From NCBI GenBank assembly GCA_009781475.1, contig WQYB01000008.1, positions 1-59,524 on the forward strand: DNA of 59,524 nt, given 5' to 3'. The translations under genes were made by a program, and so were the position numbers. Shown here one piece after another: positions 50,029 through 58,363 of this stretch; the first letter of the stretch is position 1; every line of letters begins with the position of its first letter. The notes beneath the pieces are model-generated. The model saw only the letters and a program-made list of their open reading frames with translations. It was not told the DNA's origin and did no database searches. The DNA comes from Treponema sp. (GTDB lineage: Bacteria; Spirochaetota; Spirochaetia; Treponematales; Breznakiellaceae).

Positions 50029-50850
50029 TTAAAAAACTATCAAGATATTTTTAATATTCTTGCCAAAAATTTGTTCTTTTTCTTCTTCAGTAAAACCGCT
50101 TTTTTCTATATCATCAAAATATCGCGAAGGATTTAACAGCGGAAAATCGCTTCCAAAAATAATTTTATCGCATAAATCTAATGTTTTTATAACATTGTAT
50201 ATTTTTTTATCGTAAAGAAAAGGAGATGCGGCTGTATCATAATAAACATTACAAAACTTTTCTTTTAACTCCTTCATTAATTCGTAAAATAAAAGACCGC
50301 CGCCAAAATGCGCAAGAATAATTTTTAATTCCGGATTATTTGTAATAAAGTTTTCCAATTGTTTAAGCGAAACATTGGTTTTTCCCGGATAATTATGTCC
50401 GACACTTTCATTAACATGAAGCAAAATAGGAAGATTTAATTTTACGCATGTGTCACATATTTCTTGCCAGGTTTCTGATTCATTAAATAATGGGAATAAT
50501 TCTCCTACTCCAACTAAACCTGCGTTATGACACCTAATTATTTCTTTTGCGGCTCCTTCGCAAGGCGGAACGACTGCAAAGCCAATTAATTTATCCGGAA
50601 ACTGTTTTACTTTTTCTATTACATAATCGTTAACATAACGGCAAAGTTTTATATCACGAAAAGCAAAACCAAAAATAACAGATTTTTCGATGCCGTTTTT
50701 TTCCATTGATGTTATTACATCTTCGGCTGCAGTAAACTTGTTATTTTTAGCATTTGATAATACGGAAAAGTGCGGCTCGTTTTTTGCATATTTTTCCCAG
50801 TTAGCAATTATATCCGGAGGTGTTACATGAACATGACAGTCAACTTTCAT
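50029..50850 (-). CDS. amidohydrolase-family metal-dependent hydrolase
   Basis: A 273-residue TIM-barrel hydrolase of the Amidohydro_2 group: the metal pair HVH (residues 6-8, CHVHVTPPD), LPILLHVNESVGHNYPG, IILAHFGGGLL and IIFGSDFPLLNPSRYFD with the last Asp. Members decarboxylate or hydrolyse aromatic or ring compounds. It is the last gene of an ECF transporter operon and overlaps the S-component gene by 11 bases, so it may act on the imported vitamin or its breakdown product. Confidence 0.83.
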   Translation of the reverse strand: MKVDCHVHVTPPDIIANWEKYAKNEPHFSVLSNAKNNKFTAAEDVITSMEKNGIEKSVIFGFAFRDIKLCRYVNDYVIEKVKQFPDKLIGFAVVPPCEGAAKEIIRCHNAGLVGVGELFPLFNESETWQEICDTCVKLNLPILLHVNESVGHNYPGKTNVSLKQLENFITNNPELKIILAHFGGGLLFYELMKELKEKFCNVYYDTAASPFLYDKKIYNVIKTLDLCDKIIFGSDFPLLNPSRYFDDIEKSGFTEEEKEQIFGKNIKNILIVF

Positions 50851-51598
50851 TATTTATTTCATCATCTTCAATTTGCAAACCTGCTTTAATACCTATTTTT
50901 CTTAAACCTGCAAGAAGCGGTACTCCTACAAGCGCAGCGCCCAACGCAAAAATCATCCGTTCAATAGGTGAAATAATTATAAGCCCAACCCAAATATCCG
51001 CCGGTGTTTTTCTAATAACAAGGCTGAAGAAGTTTCCTATAGTGGCTCCGGCTATTAGCCCTCCGTATGCGAATAACCAAAGCGCTATAAAATTAAATAT
51101 ACGTTCTTTGGTTTTATACATTTGCCTTGCAAATAAAATTGCGGTTATCGCTATAATAAAACCTGAACCGTATACAATAACCGGATATAAAATAACATTT
51201 CTGCCAATTTCCTGTGTAAACCAAAGAATTGTACCAATGATATAAACAATAATTGCTCCGTTAAAAACAAAATTTCCGTCTTCTCTTATTGAAACAGGAG
51301 GCCATTTTCCCCAAGCTATACAGCCTGTTACAAATGCAGTTACAGTTCCCGGGATAAAAGTTCCAAAACCTATCCATGCTGTGTGCGGCGCAATAATAGA
51401 ACCGATAAAACCGCCGACTGCCGAACATAAAGCGCCTATTATAGGTCCGAATAAAATTCCTGATAATGGATTAAGTATATTTGCAAACGAGAATGAACCT
51501 CCTCCCAATATTGGAAAAGTAGGTATTAAATATCCCGAGGCTACAACAGCTGCCCATACAGCCATTACAGCAGGGTGTACATTAAATTTTTTACTCAT
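50840..51598 (-). CDS. ECF transporter S component
   Basis: A 252-residue membrane protein with about six helices, with SFSFANILNPLSGILFGPII and GALCSAVGGFIGSI, the small-residue-rich pattern of ECF substrate-binding subunits. Its place after the ATPase and T-component genes fixes the role. The vitamin or ion bound is unknown. A C-terminal acidic tail (QIEDDEINNES) is unusual. Start ATG 51598 overlaps the end of the ATPase gene by eight bases. Confidence 0.8.
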   Translation of the reverse strand: MSKKFNVHPAVMAVWAAVVASGYLIPTFPILGGGSFSFANILNPLSGILFGPIIGALCSAVGGFIGSIIAPHTAWIGFGTFIPGTVTAFVTGCIAWGKWPPVSIREDGNFVFNGAIIVYIIGTILWFTQEIGRNVILYPVIVYGSGFIIAITAILFARQMYKTKERIFNFIALWLFAYGGLIAGATIGNFFSLVIRKTPADIWVGLIIISPIERMIFALGAALVGVPLLAGLRKIGIKAGLQIEDDEINNES

Positions 51599-53096
51599 AC
51601 TGCTTCCTTGTATCTGATATTATTCCGGTTTTATCCAGTCTAATTACTCTGTGCGCAAAATCGTCTACTAAGAACATATTATGCGTAACAAAAATAATTG
51701 TAAAGCCCTTTTTATGAAGATCATTTGTTATACTCATAATTTCCAGACATCCGCGGTAATCATTTCCAACATCAACTTCATCAAATATAATTATTTTACA
51801 ACCCATCGCAAGAACACATGCGATTACAATTTTTGTCCGTTCTGTTTTACATAAAGCAAATGGAAAATCCTCTGGTTTAGATAAACCCACAGTATCAAGG
51901 GCTTCTTCTACACGTTTTTTTATCTCCATTTTCGGCAGACGTTTATTTTTAAGAGCAAAAGCCACTTCGTTATAAACAGAATCGGTAAAAAGCTGTGTGT
52001 CGGGATTTTGCATAACAAAACCTACTTCTTTGGAAATATCACCAATTGTCATTTCTTTTATATTCCTGCCGTGCAGAAAAATATCTCCGCTGCATGGGCG
52101 CAAAAGCCCTGTAATATTTTTTAGAAGTGTTGTTTTCCCGCAGCCGTTCTTTCCTGTAATTGCTATAAAGTCATTTTCGTAAATTGCCAGATTAATATTT
52201 TCGATACCACCGCCATTTGGATACATATAACACAAATTACTCACACGGAGACACGGAGACACGGTGGACACGGAGGTAGAAGAAGAATTATTTAAAAAAC
52301 TCTGTGCCTCTGTGCCTCTGTGTGAATTTCTTCTGTTTATTGGTCTAATACCGGTGGATTCCAGTAATTCGCTATTTTCAAAAATATTTTTTGCAGTGTC
52401 TAACGCTGCGATGCGTCCCTGCTTTAAAATACAAACCCTGTCTGCGTATTCTGCCATTTTTTCACTTTCATGTGCCGCCATTATTACAGTTATTTGATAT
52501 TTTTCCTTTAATCTTTTTAATACTGATAAAAATTCATCAGCGCCGTCAGGATCAAGGCGGCAAAGCGGTTCATCCAAAACAATTATTTTACTTTTCATAG
52601 CAATAATAGCAGCTATGCAAAGACGCTGCTTTTCGCCGCCGGAAAGGGTAACAGGAGATCTGTCTTCAAAACCTGTAAGTCCTGTAACAGAAAGAGCATA
52701 TTCCACCCTGTCAATTATTTCCTGTACAGGCAATAATAAGTTTTCAGGACCAAAAGCAGCTTCGTCTCTTACTGTCGAAGTAAATAACTGAACATCAGGA
52801 TCATCAAAAACCATCCCAGCCTTATGCGCCAGCTTCGCCACTGTAGATTCTTTTGTACATATACCGTCAACCGTAATACTTCCTGTAAGTTTACCGCCGT
52901 AAAAATGGGGAATAATTCCATTAATAAGTTTACATAAAGTTGTTTTACCACAGCCGTTTTCTCCCATTATTGCAATAAATTCGCCGCTGTAAACGCAAAA
53001 ACTTATTTCTTTAAGAGCATTTACTTCTGTGTCCGGATATTTATAGCTTATATTATTGAAATTAATTATATTTATTAATCCATTTTCTTCATTCAT
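51591..53096 (-). CDS. ecfA: fused ECF transporter ATPase (EcfA-EcfA')
   Basis: A 501-residue protein with two ABC domains. The first (1-245) is complete: GENGCGKTT (Lys51), LSGGEKQRL (about 149-157), IIVLDEP. The second (290-501) has GKNGCGKTT (Lys321) and MQNPDTQLF, but the signature region reads LCKTERTK (about 414-421) instead of LSGGQ and the Walker B is IIIFDEVDVGND, so one of the two ATP sites should lack a proper signature. The linker (about 256-286) is encoded by a dispersed repeat: SHRGTEAQ and VSTVSPCLRV. Confidence 0.9.
   Translation of the reverse strand: MNEENGLINIINFNNISYKYPDTEVNALKEISFCVYSGEFIAIMGENGCGKTTLCKLINGIIPHFYGGKLTGSITVDGICTKESTVAKLAHKAGMVFDDPDVQLFTSTVRDEAAFGPENLLLPVQEIIDRVEYALSVTGLTGFEDRSPVTLSGGEKQRLCIAAIIAMKSKIIVLDEPLCRLDPDGADEFLSVLKRLKEKYQITVIMAAHESEKMAEYADRVCILKQGRIAALDTAKNIFENSELLESTGIRPINRRNSHRGTEAQSFLNNSSSTSVSTVSPCLRVSNLCYMYPNGGGIENINLAIYENDFIAITGKNGCGKTTLLKNITGLLRPCSGDIFLHGRNIKEMTIGDISKEVGFVMQNPDTQLFTDSVYNEVAFALKNKRLPKMEIKKRVEEALDTVGLSKPEDFPFALCKTERTKIVIACVLAMGCKIIIFDEVDVGNDYRGCLEIMSITNDLHKKGFTIIFVTHNMFLVDDFAHRVIRLDKTGIISDTRKQYE
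52241..52330. repeat. CACGGAG/CACAGAG palindromic repeat inside ecfA
   Basis: TCACACGGAGACACGGAGAC, CACGGTGGACACGGAGG on the left and CTCTGTGCCTCTGTGCCTC plus TGTGTGAAT on the right. It sits exactly in the linker between the two ATPase domains and stays open in the gene's frame. It closely matches the copies in lnt (10338-10443) and at 20132-20214. Confidence 0.85.
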
Positions 53097-53119
53097 TTTT
53101 CATTACTCTCGGCGCTGTG

Positions 53120-53908
53120 TTATCTGTAATTTAAAAATATCATAAAAATAAAAAAAACAATACCGCCGGATACTGCATAAATATCGCATATACTGAATAC
53201 AGGTTTATTTATCCATGTTCTTTTTTTATAAATGCCGAATGCTCTAGAATCCATCGCAGCTGAAGAAACTTGCGCTTTTCGCATTGCGCATAACAAAAGC
53301 GGTACTAAAAGACCTGTGTATGCCTTAAAAACAGAGATAAATGAACGTTTTTTATTTTTTTGTCCTGTTCTTTCAAAAGCGTACATTCCGCGTAATTTCT
53401 GCGTATCCATATAAATTAATGCTTCATTTTTAAAAACATGAATTAGATTAAACGCAGTCGTTATTATAAAAGAAATCCGGTAATTTAAACCCAATGCGCA
53501 TAAACCGCCGGCAATTTTGGCTGGAGCTGTAGTCTCTGTAAAAACAGGTAAAAACACCATTAATGAAGCTATTCGGCAGACAATTACGATACCAAGAACA
53601 AGCCCTTCAAATTTTACAGAACCTTTTCCTCCCAAAAACGGGAATGATGCCGGAAATATGGGGTTCACTATGTAAGAATTTCCGGGACCAAAAACGCTTT
53701 GAATCAGTATAATAAAAAACGCTAACAATGTAAGATTTTTCAGTAATGTGACGCTGCTTATTGGTATTTTAGCAGCTAATCTAATAAAAATTGTAACTAA
53801 CAGTAAGCTGACAGCAATATAAAGTTTGTCAACTAAGAAAATCAGAATAGTAAACAGCATAACAAAAAACAGTTTAGTCCGAACATCCAGTTTATAAAAA
53901 ATTGACAT
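53120..53908 (-). CDS. ecfT: ECF transporter T component
   Basis: A 262-residue membrane protein of the EcfT family. The coupling-helix motifs are AMRKAQVSSAAMDSRAFG, the Ala-Arg-Gly/Ser-type signature, and a second AFERTGQKNKKRS region; five or six membrane helices surround them. It is the first gene of the operon (ecfT, fused ecfA, S component, amidohydrolase). An AAGG site precedes the ATG at 53908 and a TATAAT box lies about 30 bp upstream of the start. Confidence 0.88.
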   Translation of the reverse strand: MSIFYKLDVRTKLFFVMLFTILIFLVDKLYIAVSLLLVTIFIRLAAKIPISSVTLLKNLTLLAFFIILIQSVFGPGNSYIVNPIFPASFPFLGGKGSVKFEGLVLGIVIVCRIASLMVFLPVFTETTAPAKIAGGLCALGLNYRISFIITTAFNLIHVFKNEALIYMDTQKLRGMYAFERTGQKNKKRSFISVFKAYTGLLVPLLLCAMRKAQVSSAAMDSRAFGIYKKRTWINKPVFSICDIYAVSGGIVFFIFMIFLNYR

Positions 53909-54005
53909 AAATTACCTTAAAATAAAAATATCTGATTATACTATATACAAAATAAGAATAATGTGCTATATTCATTAATAATATCAGACAAAAAGGAGTG
54001 AGTTA

Positions 54006-54341
54006 ATGACTGACGCAAAAACGCGCTTAGCAAACAGAGAGAGACAGAGAAAATATCGTGAGGCGCACAGAGATGAAATCAATGAACAGCGAAAAGAAAG
54101 GTACAATGCCCGCATAGCAAAAGGGAAATGCCCCAGATGCGGAGGCAAAGTAAAAAAGGGTTATACTCTTTGTACAGATTGCTGCGATTATCAAGCCAAC
54201 TTAAACCGAAAATACGCAAAACAAAAGAAAAAATCCCCGGCAGCAAAAAAAAGCGGCAAAACCGCATCAAAAAAACCTGCAGCTAAAAAGTCAACTGCCA
54301 AAAAATCAACAGCTAAAGCAAAACCAAAAGCTAAAAAGTAA
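54006..54341 (+). CDS. basic zinc-ribbon protein with lysine/alanine-rich tail
   Basis: A 111-residue, highly basic protein. Residues 1-38 form a charged helix (RERQRKYREAHRDEINEQRK), residues 42-60 a zinc ribbon (CPRCGGK and CTDCCDYQ; Cys42, 45, 56, 59, 60), and residues 75-111 a histone H1-like tail of repeated AAKKS, KKPAAKK and AKKST units. The tail implies nucleic-acid binding. A strong AAGGAG site precedes the ATG. It stands alone between the ECF operon and prs. No named family is recognised. Confidence 0.75.
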   Translation: MTDAKTRLANRERQRKYREAHRDEINEQRKERYNARIAKGKCPRCGGKVKKGYTLCTDCCDYQANLNRKYAKQKKKSPAAKKSGKTASKKPAAKKSTAKKSTAKAKPKAKK

Positions 54342-54346
54342 TCAAT

Positions 54347-54370
54347 AAAAATCTTTTATTTAAGATTTTT
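54347..54370 (+). terminator. AT-rich terminator-like hairpin
   Basis: AAAAATCTT (54347-54355) and AAGATTTTT (54362-54370) form a 9-bp stem with loop TTATTT, the right arm ending in five T. It lies just after the zinc-ribbon gene and directly before a dispersed repeat. Confidence 0.45.
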
Positions 54371-54452
54371 ACCATAGAGGAACACGGAAGTTTAATAGCT
54401 TTCCGCAGTTATTGGTAAATAACTATTTCTTCCGTGAAACTCTGTGGTTAAT
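54371..54452. repeat. CATAGAG/CACGGAA palindromic repeat, intergenic
   Basis: ACCATAGAGGAACACGGAAG and TTCCGTGAAACTCTGTGGTT are complementary arms around a TTATTGGTAAATAA core. It lies between the basic zinc-ribbon gene and prs. Confidence 0.78.
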
Positions 54453-54472
54453 TCATCAATAAAACAAAATAA

Positions 54473-55750
54473 TTAACTATCTGTATTTTCAACAAAGGGC
54501 AGTTCATGCTGCGATTCTGCTGTCATTGTTTGAGAAAGCAGGCGGTTAATGATCCCTGCATTATCAAGAAGGCTCGATACAGATTGATTCTGATGAAGAC
54601 GCGAAATTACATGCGCAAACAACCGCGATATATTTACATTGATATACCATTCACGTTTTACTACTTCTTCCTGGTGTACGGCATTGGTTCCGATTATTCT
54701 GTAAAAAAGCCCTTCATTATACGCTTCGTCAAAATGTGCGATTGCGTTACCGGAAAAAAGCGGAAGGCTTATTGCGCAAATAATTCTGCGTGCGCCGTTT
54801 TCTTTTAACAGTTTCATTCCTTTTATTAAAGTGCCGCCGGTTCCTAACATGTCATCCGCCATAAAAACTGTTTTATCCTGTACATTACCCAAAAGACGTA
54901 TCTGAGAAATATTTGACTGTGAAGCGTCTTTGCTTACTTTGGAATAATCTCTTTCTTTATATAAAAGCGCAAGCGGTTTTTTTAACGAGGAAGCGTAAAA
55001 TTTATTTCTGTCAACAGCGCCTGTATCGGGAGAAACTACGACAAAATCATCGTTTAAAATATCATCCATTTTGGTAAGTGCCTGTATAATCTGATAACTT
55101 GCATGGAGGTTTTCAAGGCGCATTTTATTAAACGCGTTTATTATATCCCTTGAATGAATATCCAGTGTGATAATATGATTTACACCAAGGCTTTCGAATA
55201 TTTTTCCGATGCGGCTTGCCGTAAGACCTTCCCTTCCCTTTGCCTTGTGCTGACGTGAATACGGATAATTAGGGATTACAAGAGTTATCCTTTCGGCTCC
55301 TGCCTGTTTTGCCGCATCAACAGTGACAAAAATTGTCATTAAATGATCGTTAGTTGAAAGATTTGTTTTTATGCCGCTTGAAAACTTTACGGGAAACCTG
55401 TTTTCCACATCCTGGAAAATGTAAACATCCTTGCCGCGGATTGATTCTTCTATTTCGGATTTTATTTCTCCGTTTGGAAAAAGCGTAAATTTTACAGGGA
55501 CTTTAAAATTTACATTGTTTATATTGTTACCGCTTTGTGAAGACGTTCCCCTTACGGTAATTTTATTTATAAGGTCTATTTGTAAAGCCGCCTGCACAGG
55601 ATCGATGGCATATTTTTGGGAAATATTGTCGATAACTTGCTTGCGGCTATGACGGTATTTATGGCGTAAATGTTCAATTACTTCATCGGCAAAAATATCT
55701 CCGCCCGGGCAGGCGATAACAGCTAAATTCGCAGGGTTGAAGTATTTCAT
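54473..55750 (-). CDS. prs: ribose-phosphate pyrophosphokinase
   Basis: A 425-residue PRPP synthase, about 100 residues longer than the classic form. Recognisable are ITLVIPNYPYSRQHKAKGRE, ITLDIHSRDIINAF, VVVSPDTGAVDRN and the PRPP loop VFMADDMLGTGGTLIKG. Extra sequence lies at both ends (a long N-terminal lead before VKFTLFPNGEI and a Gln/Ser-rich C-terminal tail). It makes the activated ribose used for nucleotides, histidine and NAD. Transcribed alone. Confidence 0.9.
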   Translation of the reverse strand: MKYFNPANLAVIACPGGDIFADEVIEHLRHKYRHSRKQVIDNISQKYAIDPVQAALQIDLINKITVRGTSSQSGNNINNVNFKVPVKFTLFPNGEIKSEIEESIRGKDVYIFQDVENRFPVKFSSGIKTNLSTNDHLMTIFVTVDAAKQAGAERITLVIPNYPYSRQHKAKGREGLTASRIGKIFESLGVNHIITLDIHSRDIINAFNKMRLENLHASYQIIQALTKMDDILNDDFVVVSPDTGAVDRNKFYASSLKKPLALLYKERDYSKVSKDASQSNISQIRLLGNVQDKTVFMADDMLGTGGTLIKGMKLLKENGARRIICAISLPLFSGNAIAHFDEAYNEGLFYRIIGTNAVHQEEVVKREWYINVNISRLFAHVISRLHQNQSVSSLLDNAGIINRLLSQTMTAESQHELPFVENTDS

Positions 55751-55794
55751 GGCTTAATTGTTTGTACAAAATTCCAAAAGATTAATCAAGAGGT

Positions 55795-55826
55795 TTTACC
55801 ACGAACCACACGAACCATCACGAAAT
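55795..55826. repeat. single CACGAAC repeat arm
   Basis: TTTTACCACGAACCACACGA followed by ACCATCACGAAA matches the left arm of the CACGAAC subtype. The expected right arm is absent; only GGTAAAG follows about 25 bases later. It lies between prs and the glpK end. Confidence 0.65.
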
Positions 55827-55853
55827 TGTAAAGAAAAATGCGGTAAAGTTTCT

Positions 55854-57359
55854 TTATTCTGCCCAGGAGAGGCTGCGGTTTACGGCTTTGTGCCAGCCTG
55901 CAACCAGTTTACCGCGTTTTTCATTGTCCATTTGCGGATTAAATTCCATGTCCCTCTGCCAGCGGCTTTTTACTTCGTTTATATCCTTCCAAAAACCTAC
56001 AGTAATTCCTGCAAGACATGCAGCACCAAGCGCTGTGGTCTCTCTTACAACAGGGCGTATAATAGAAGACTGGCAAACATCCGCCTGAAACTGCATAAGA
56101 AATTTGTCTTTACTGGCTCCTCCGTCAACTTTTAATTCCTTCATTTTTATACCGCTGCCGTTATTTGCCAAATCTGTTTCCATTGCTTTTAAAAGATCCA
56201 TTACCTGATACGCGATTGATTCCTGCGCAGCTCTTATAATATGAGCGCGTTTTGTTCCGCGGGTAATTCCGATGATGCAGCCGCGTGCGTACATATCCCA
56301 ATAAGGTGCGCCAAGTCCTGTGAATGCAGGAACAAGATATACGCCGCCTGTGTCATTAACTTTGCCTGCAAAATATTCACTGTCGGCGCTGTCTGTTATA
56401 ATGTGCATCTCGTCTCTAAGCCACTGGATTACAGCGCCTCCTGTAAAAACTGCTCCTTCCAATGCGTATTGTAAATTTGTTTTTCCTTCGATACTTGCAG
56501 CGATTGTTGTTAAAAGTCCGTTTGCGCTTTTTACTGCCTGCTCTCCTGTATTCATTAATAAAAAACAGCCAGTGCCGTAAGTGCATTTTACATCGCCTTT
56601 GTCAAAACAGCATTGTCCGAAAAGCGCCGCTTGCTGATCTCCTGCGTTACCTGTTATTGGAATTTTTACATCATTTATATTTGCATAAGCAAATATAGAA
56701 CCGGAAGGTTTTACCTGCGGCAGCATAATACGCGGAATGTCAAGAATATCAAGAAGTTTATCGTCCCAATCAAGTTTATGAATATCAAAAATCATAGTGC
56801 GGCTTGCGTTTGTATAATCTGTAACATGAGACTGCCCTCCTGATAACTTCCAGATAAGCCAGGAGTCGACAGTGCCAAAAAGTATTTCGCCGTTTTTTGC
56901 TCTTTGGCGAAGTCCTTCTACATTATCTAAAATCCATTTAATTTTTGTTCCTGAAAAATAAGCGTCGGGAATGAGTCCTGTTGTTTTTGTAATGTAATCG
57001 CCAAAGCCGTCATTTTTAAGTGAATCTACAATACCGGAAGTCCTCCTGCACTGCCATACAATCGCATTGTATACAGGCTGCCCTGTATTTTTATCCCACA
57101 AAATTGTTGTTTCGCGCTGGTTTGTAATTCCGATGGCGGCAATTTCCTGAAGTTTAATGCCTGTCTTGTTTATAAGATCTGTCATTACGGTAAACTGCGA
57201 AGAAATGATTTCCATTGGATCGTGTTCTACCCATGCTTCTTTTGGATAAATTTGTGTAAATTCCTTTTGTTGGATTCCCCTTATATTCATCTCGTGATCA
57301 AAAAGAATAGCTCTTGAACTTGTTGTTCCCTGATCCAGTGATAAAATGTATTTCTTCAA
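55854..57359 (-). CDS. glpK: glycerol kinase
   Basis: A 501-residue glycerol kinase of the FGGY family: [80 protein letters not shown] and [17 protein letters not shown]. It phosphorylates glycerol to glycerol 3-phosphate, feeding lipids and glycolysis. It starts with TTG 57359 behind AAGGGG. No facilitator or dehydrogenase is seen next to it. Confidence 0.95.
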   Translation of the reverse strand: MKKYILSLDQGTTSSRAILFDHEMNIRGIQQKEFTQIYPKEAWVEHDPMEIISSQFTVMTDLINKTGIKLQEIAAIGITNQRETTILWDKNTGQPVYNAIVWQCRRTSGIVDSLKNDGFGDYITKTTGLIPDAYFSGTKIKWILDNVEGLRQRAKNGEILFGTVDSWLIWKLSGGQSHVTDYTNASRTMIFDIHKLDWDDKLLDILDIPRIMLPQVKPSGSIFAYANINDVKIPITGNAGDQQAALFGQCCFDKGDVKCTYGTGCFLLMNTGEQAVKSANGLLTTIAASIEGKTNLQYALEGAVFTGGAVIQWLRDEMHIITDSADSEYFAGKVNDTGGVYLVPAFTGLGAPYWDMYARGCIIGITRGTKRAHIIRAAQESIAYQVMDLLKAMETDLANNGSGIKMKELKVDGGASKDKFLMQFQADVCQSSIIRPVVRETTALGAACLAGITVGFWKDINEVKSRWQRDMEFNPQMDNEKRGKLVAGWHKAVNRSLSWAE

Positions 57360-57369
57360 TTTAATCCCC

Positions 57370-57397
57370 TTGTATAAATTGTTTTATTATGTACTAT
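57370..57397 (+). promoter_or_regulatory. candidate leaderless promoter of the GH26 gene
   Basis: TTGTAT (57370-57375), a 16-bp spacer and TACTAT (57392-57397) precede the ATG at 57404 by six bases, so transcription should start on or next to it. It overlaps the upstream region of the divergent glpK. Confidence 0.45.
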
Positions 57398-57403
57398 TAT
57401 ACC

Positions 57404-58363
57404 ATGAATAATTATAAACCTTGCAACCCAAATGCTTCACAGGAAGCTCGTAATTTATTGGATTATCTAAGTAATCTTCGCGGAAAAGGAATCCTTTTAG
57501 GACAGCATACACAGACAATGGCTCAGGAAGAACTTGTTTATATTCACGAAGTAACGGGAAAAGCTCCCGCGCTTTGCGGCTTCGAACTTTTGGCGTATTC
57601 GCCGAATATTAACTACAGCGAAAGCGATGAAGAATGTCTTACCGAAGTTAACGAAAATAAAAATACTTTGGAAAAAGCGATGGAATGGGCACAACGCAAG
57701 GGGATTATAACTTTTACATGGCATTGGTTTTCGCCATTGTACGGCAAACATAAAACATTTTATCAGGCAAATACCTCATTTGACGCCCGCCTTGCTTTAC
57801 AGGAAGGCACTGAGGAGCGAGCGGCATTTATAAGCGACATGGACAAAATGGCAGAACTGCTTAAACCTTTCTGCGAAAAAAAAATACCTATACTTTGGAG
57901 GCCTTTCCATGAAGCCGAAGGTCACTGGTTTTGGTGGGGTTTTCACGGACCAAAAACAGCTATCGGTTTATTCCGCGATATGTATGAAAGGTACGTTAAT
58001 TTTCATAAATTAAACAATTTAATCTGGGTATGGAACTCTCCAGTGCCGGAAGGTTATGTAGGTGATGATTTTTGCGATGTAATTTCACGCGATATGTATA
58101 TGCCTGAATTTATGTACAGCGATTACAAAGAAGGACATGACGAGCTTGTAAGAATAACAAAGGCTAATAAAATTACTGCGCTTGGAGAAACCGGACCTCT
58201 TCCTAGCATGGAAATGCTTTTACAAACAAGAATTCCCTGGACATGGTTTATGACCTGGAGCAAAAGAATGGTTGGCGAAGAAGTAACAAGCAAACGGGAA
58301 TTAATTGCAGCTTACAACAGTGAATACGGAATTACATTGGATAAACTGCCGAAATTGTATTAA
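57404..58363 (+). CDS. glycoside hydrolase family 26-like enzyme (beta-mannanase type)
   Basis: A 319-residue GH26-type barrel enzyme (start at ATG 57404; five more codons to 57389 are possible). LGQHTQTMAQEELVYIHEVT opens the domain, TFTWHWFSPL follows, and the two catalytic acids are Glu170 (WRPFHEAEGHWFWWG) and Glu262 (ALGETGPLPS). Family members cleave beta-mannans. There is no signal peptide, so it should act in the cytoplasm on imported oligosaccharides. Its stop overlaps the stop of the converging partial glycosidase gene by four bases. Confidence 0.87.
   Translation: MNNYKPCNPNASQEARNLLDYLSNLRGKGILLGQHTQTMAQEELVYIHEVTGKAPALCGFELLAYSPNINYSESDEECLTEVNENKNTLEKAMEWAQRKGIITFTWHWFSPLYGKHKTFYQANTSFDARLALQEGTEERAAFISDMDKMAELLKPFCEKKIPILWRPFHEAEGHWFWWGFHGPKTAIGLFRDMYERYVNFHKLNNLIWVWNSPVPEGYVGDDFCDVISRDMYMPEFMYSDYKEGHDELVRITKANKITALGETGPLPSMEMLLQTRIPWTWFMTWSKRMVGEEVTSKRELIAAYNSEYGITLDKLPKLY

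Noticed and set aside
50820-51245. Plus-strand frame opposite the ECF S-component gene
   Set aside because: The minus-strand membrane protein fits the operon and has a clear helix pattern; the opposite frame is a shadow.
231-55826. CRISPR array
   Set aside because: The repeated modules lack constant length and regular unique spacers; they are palindromic, dispersed elements.
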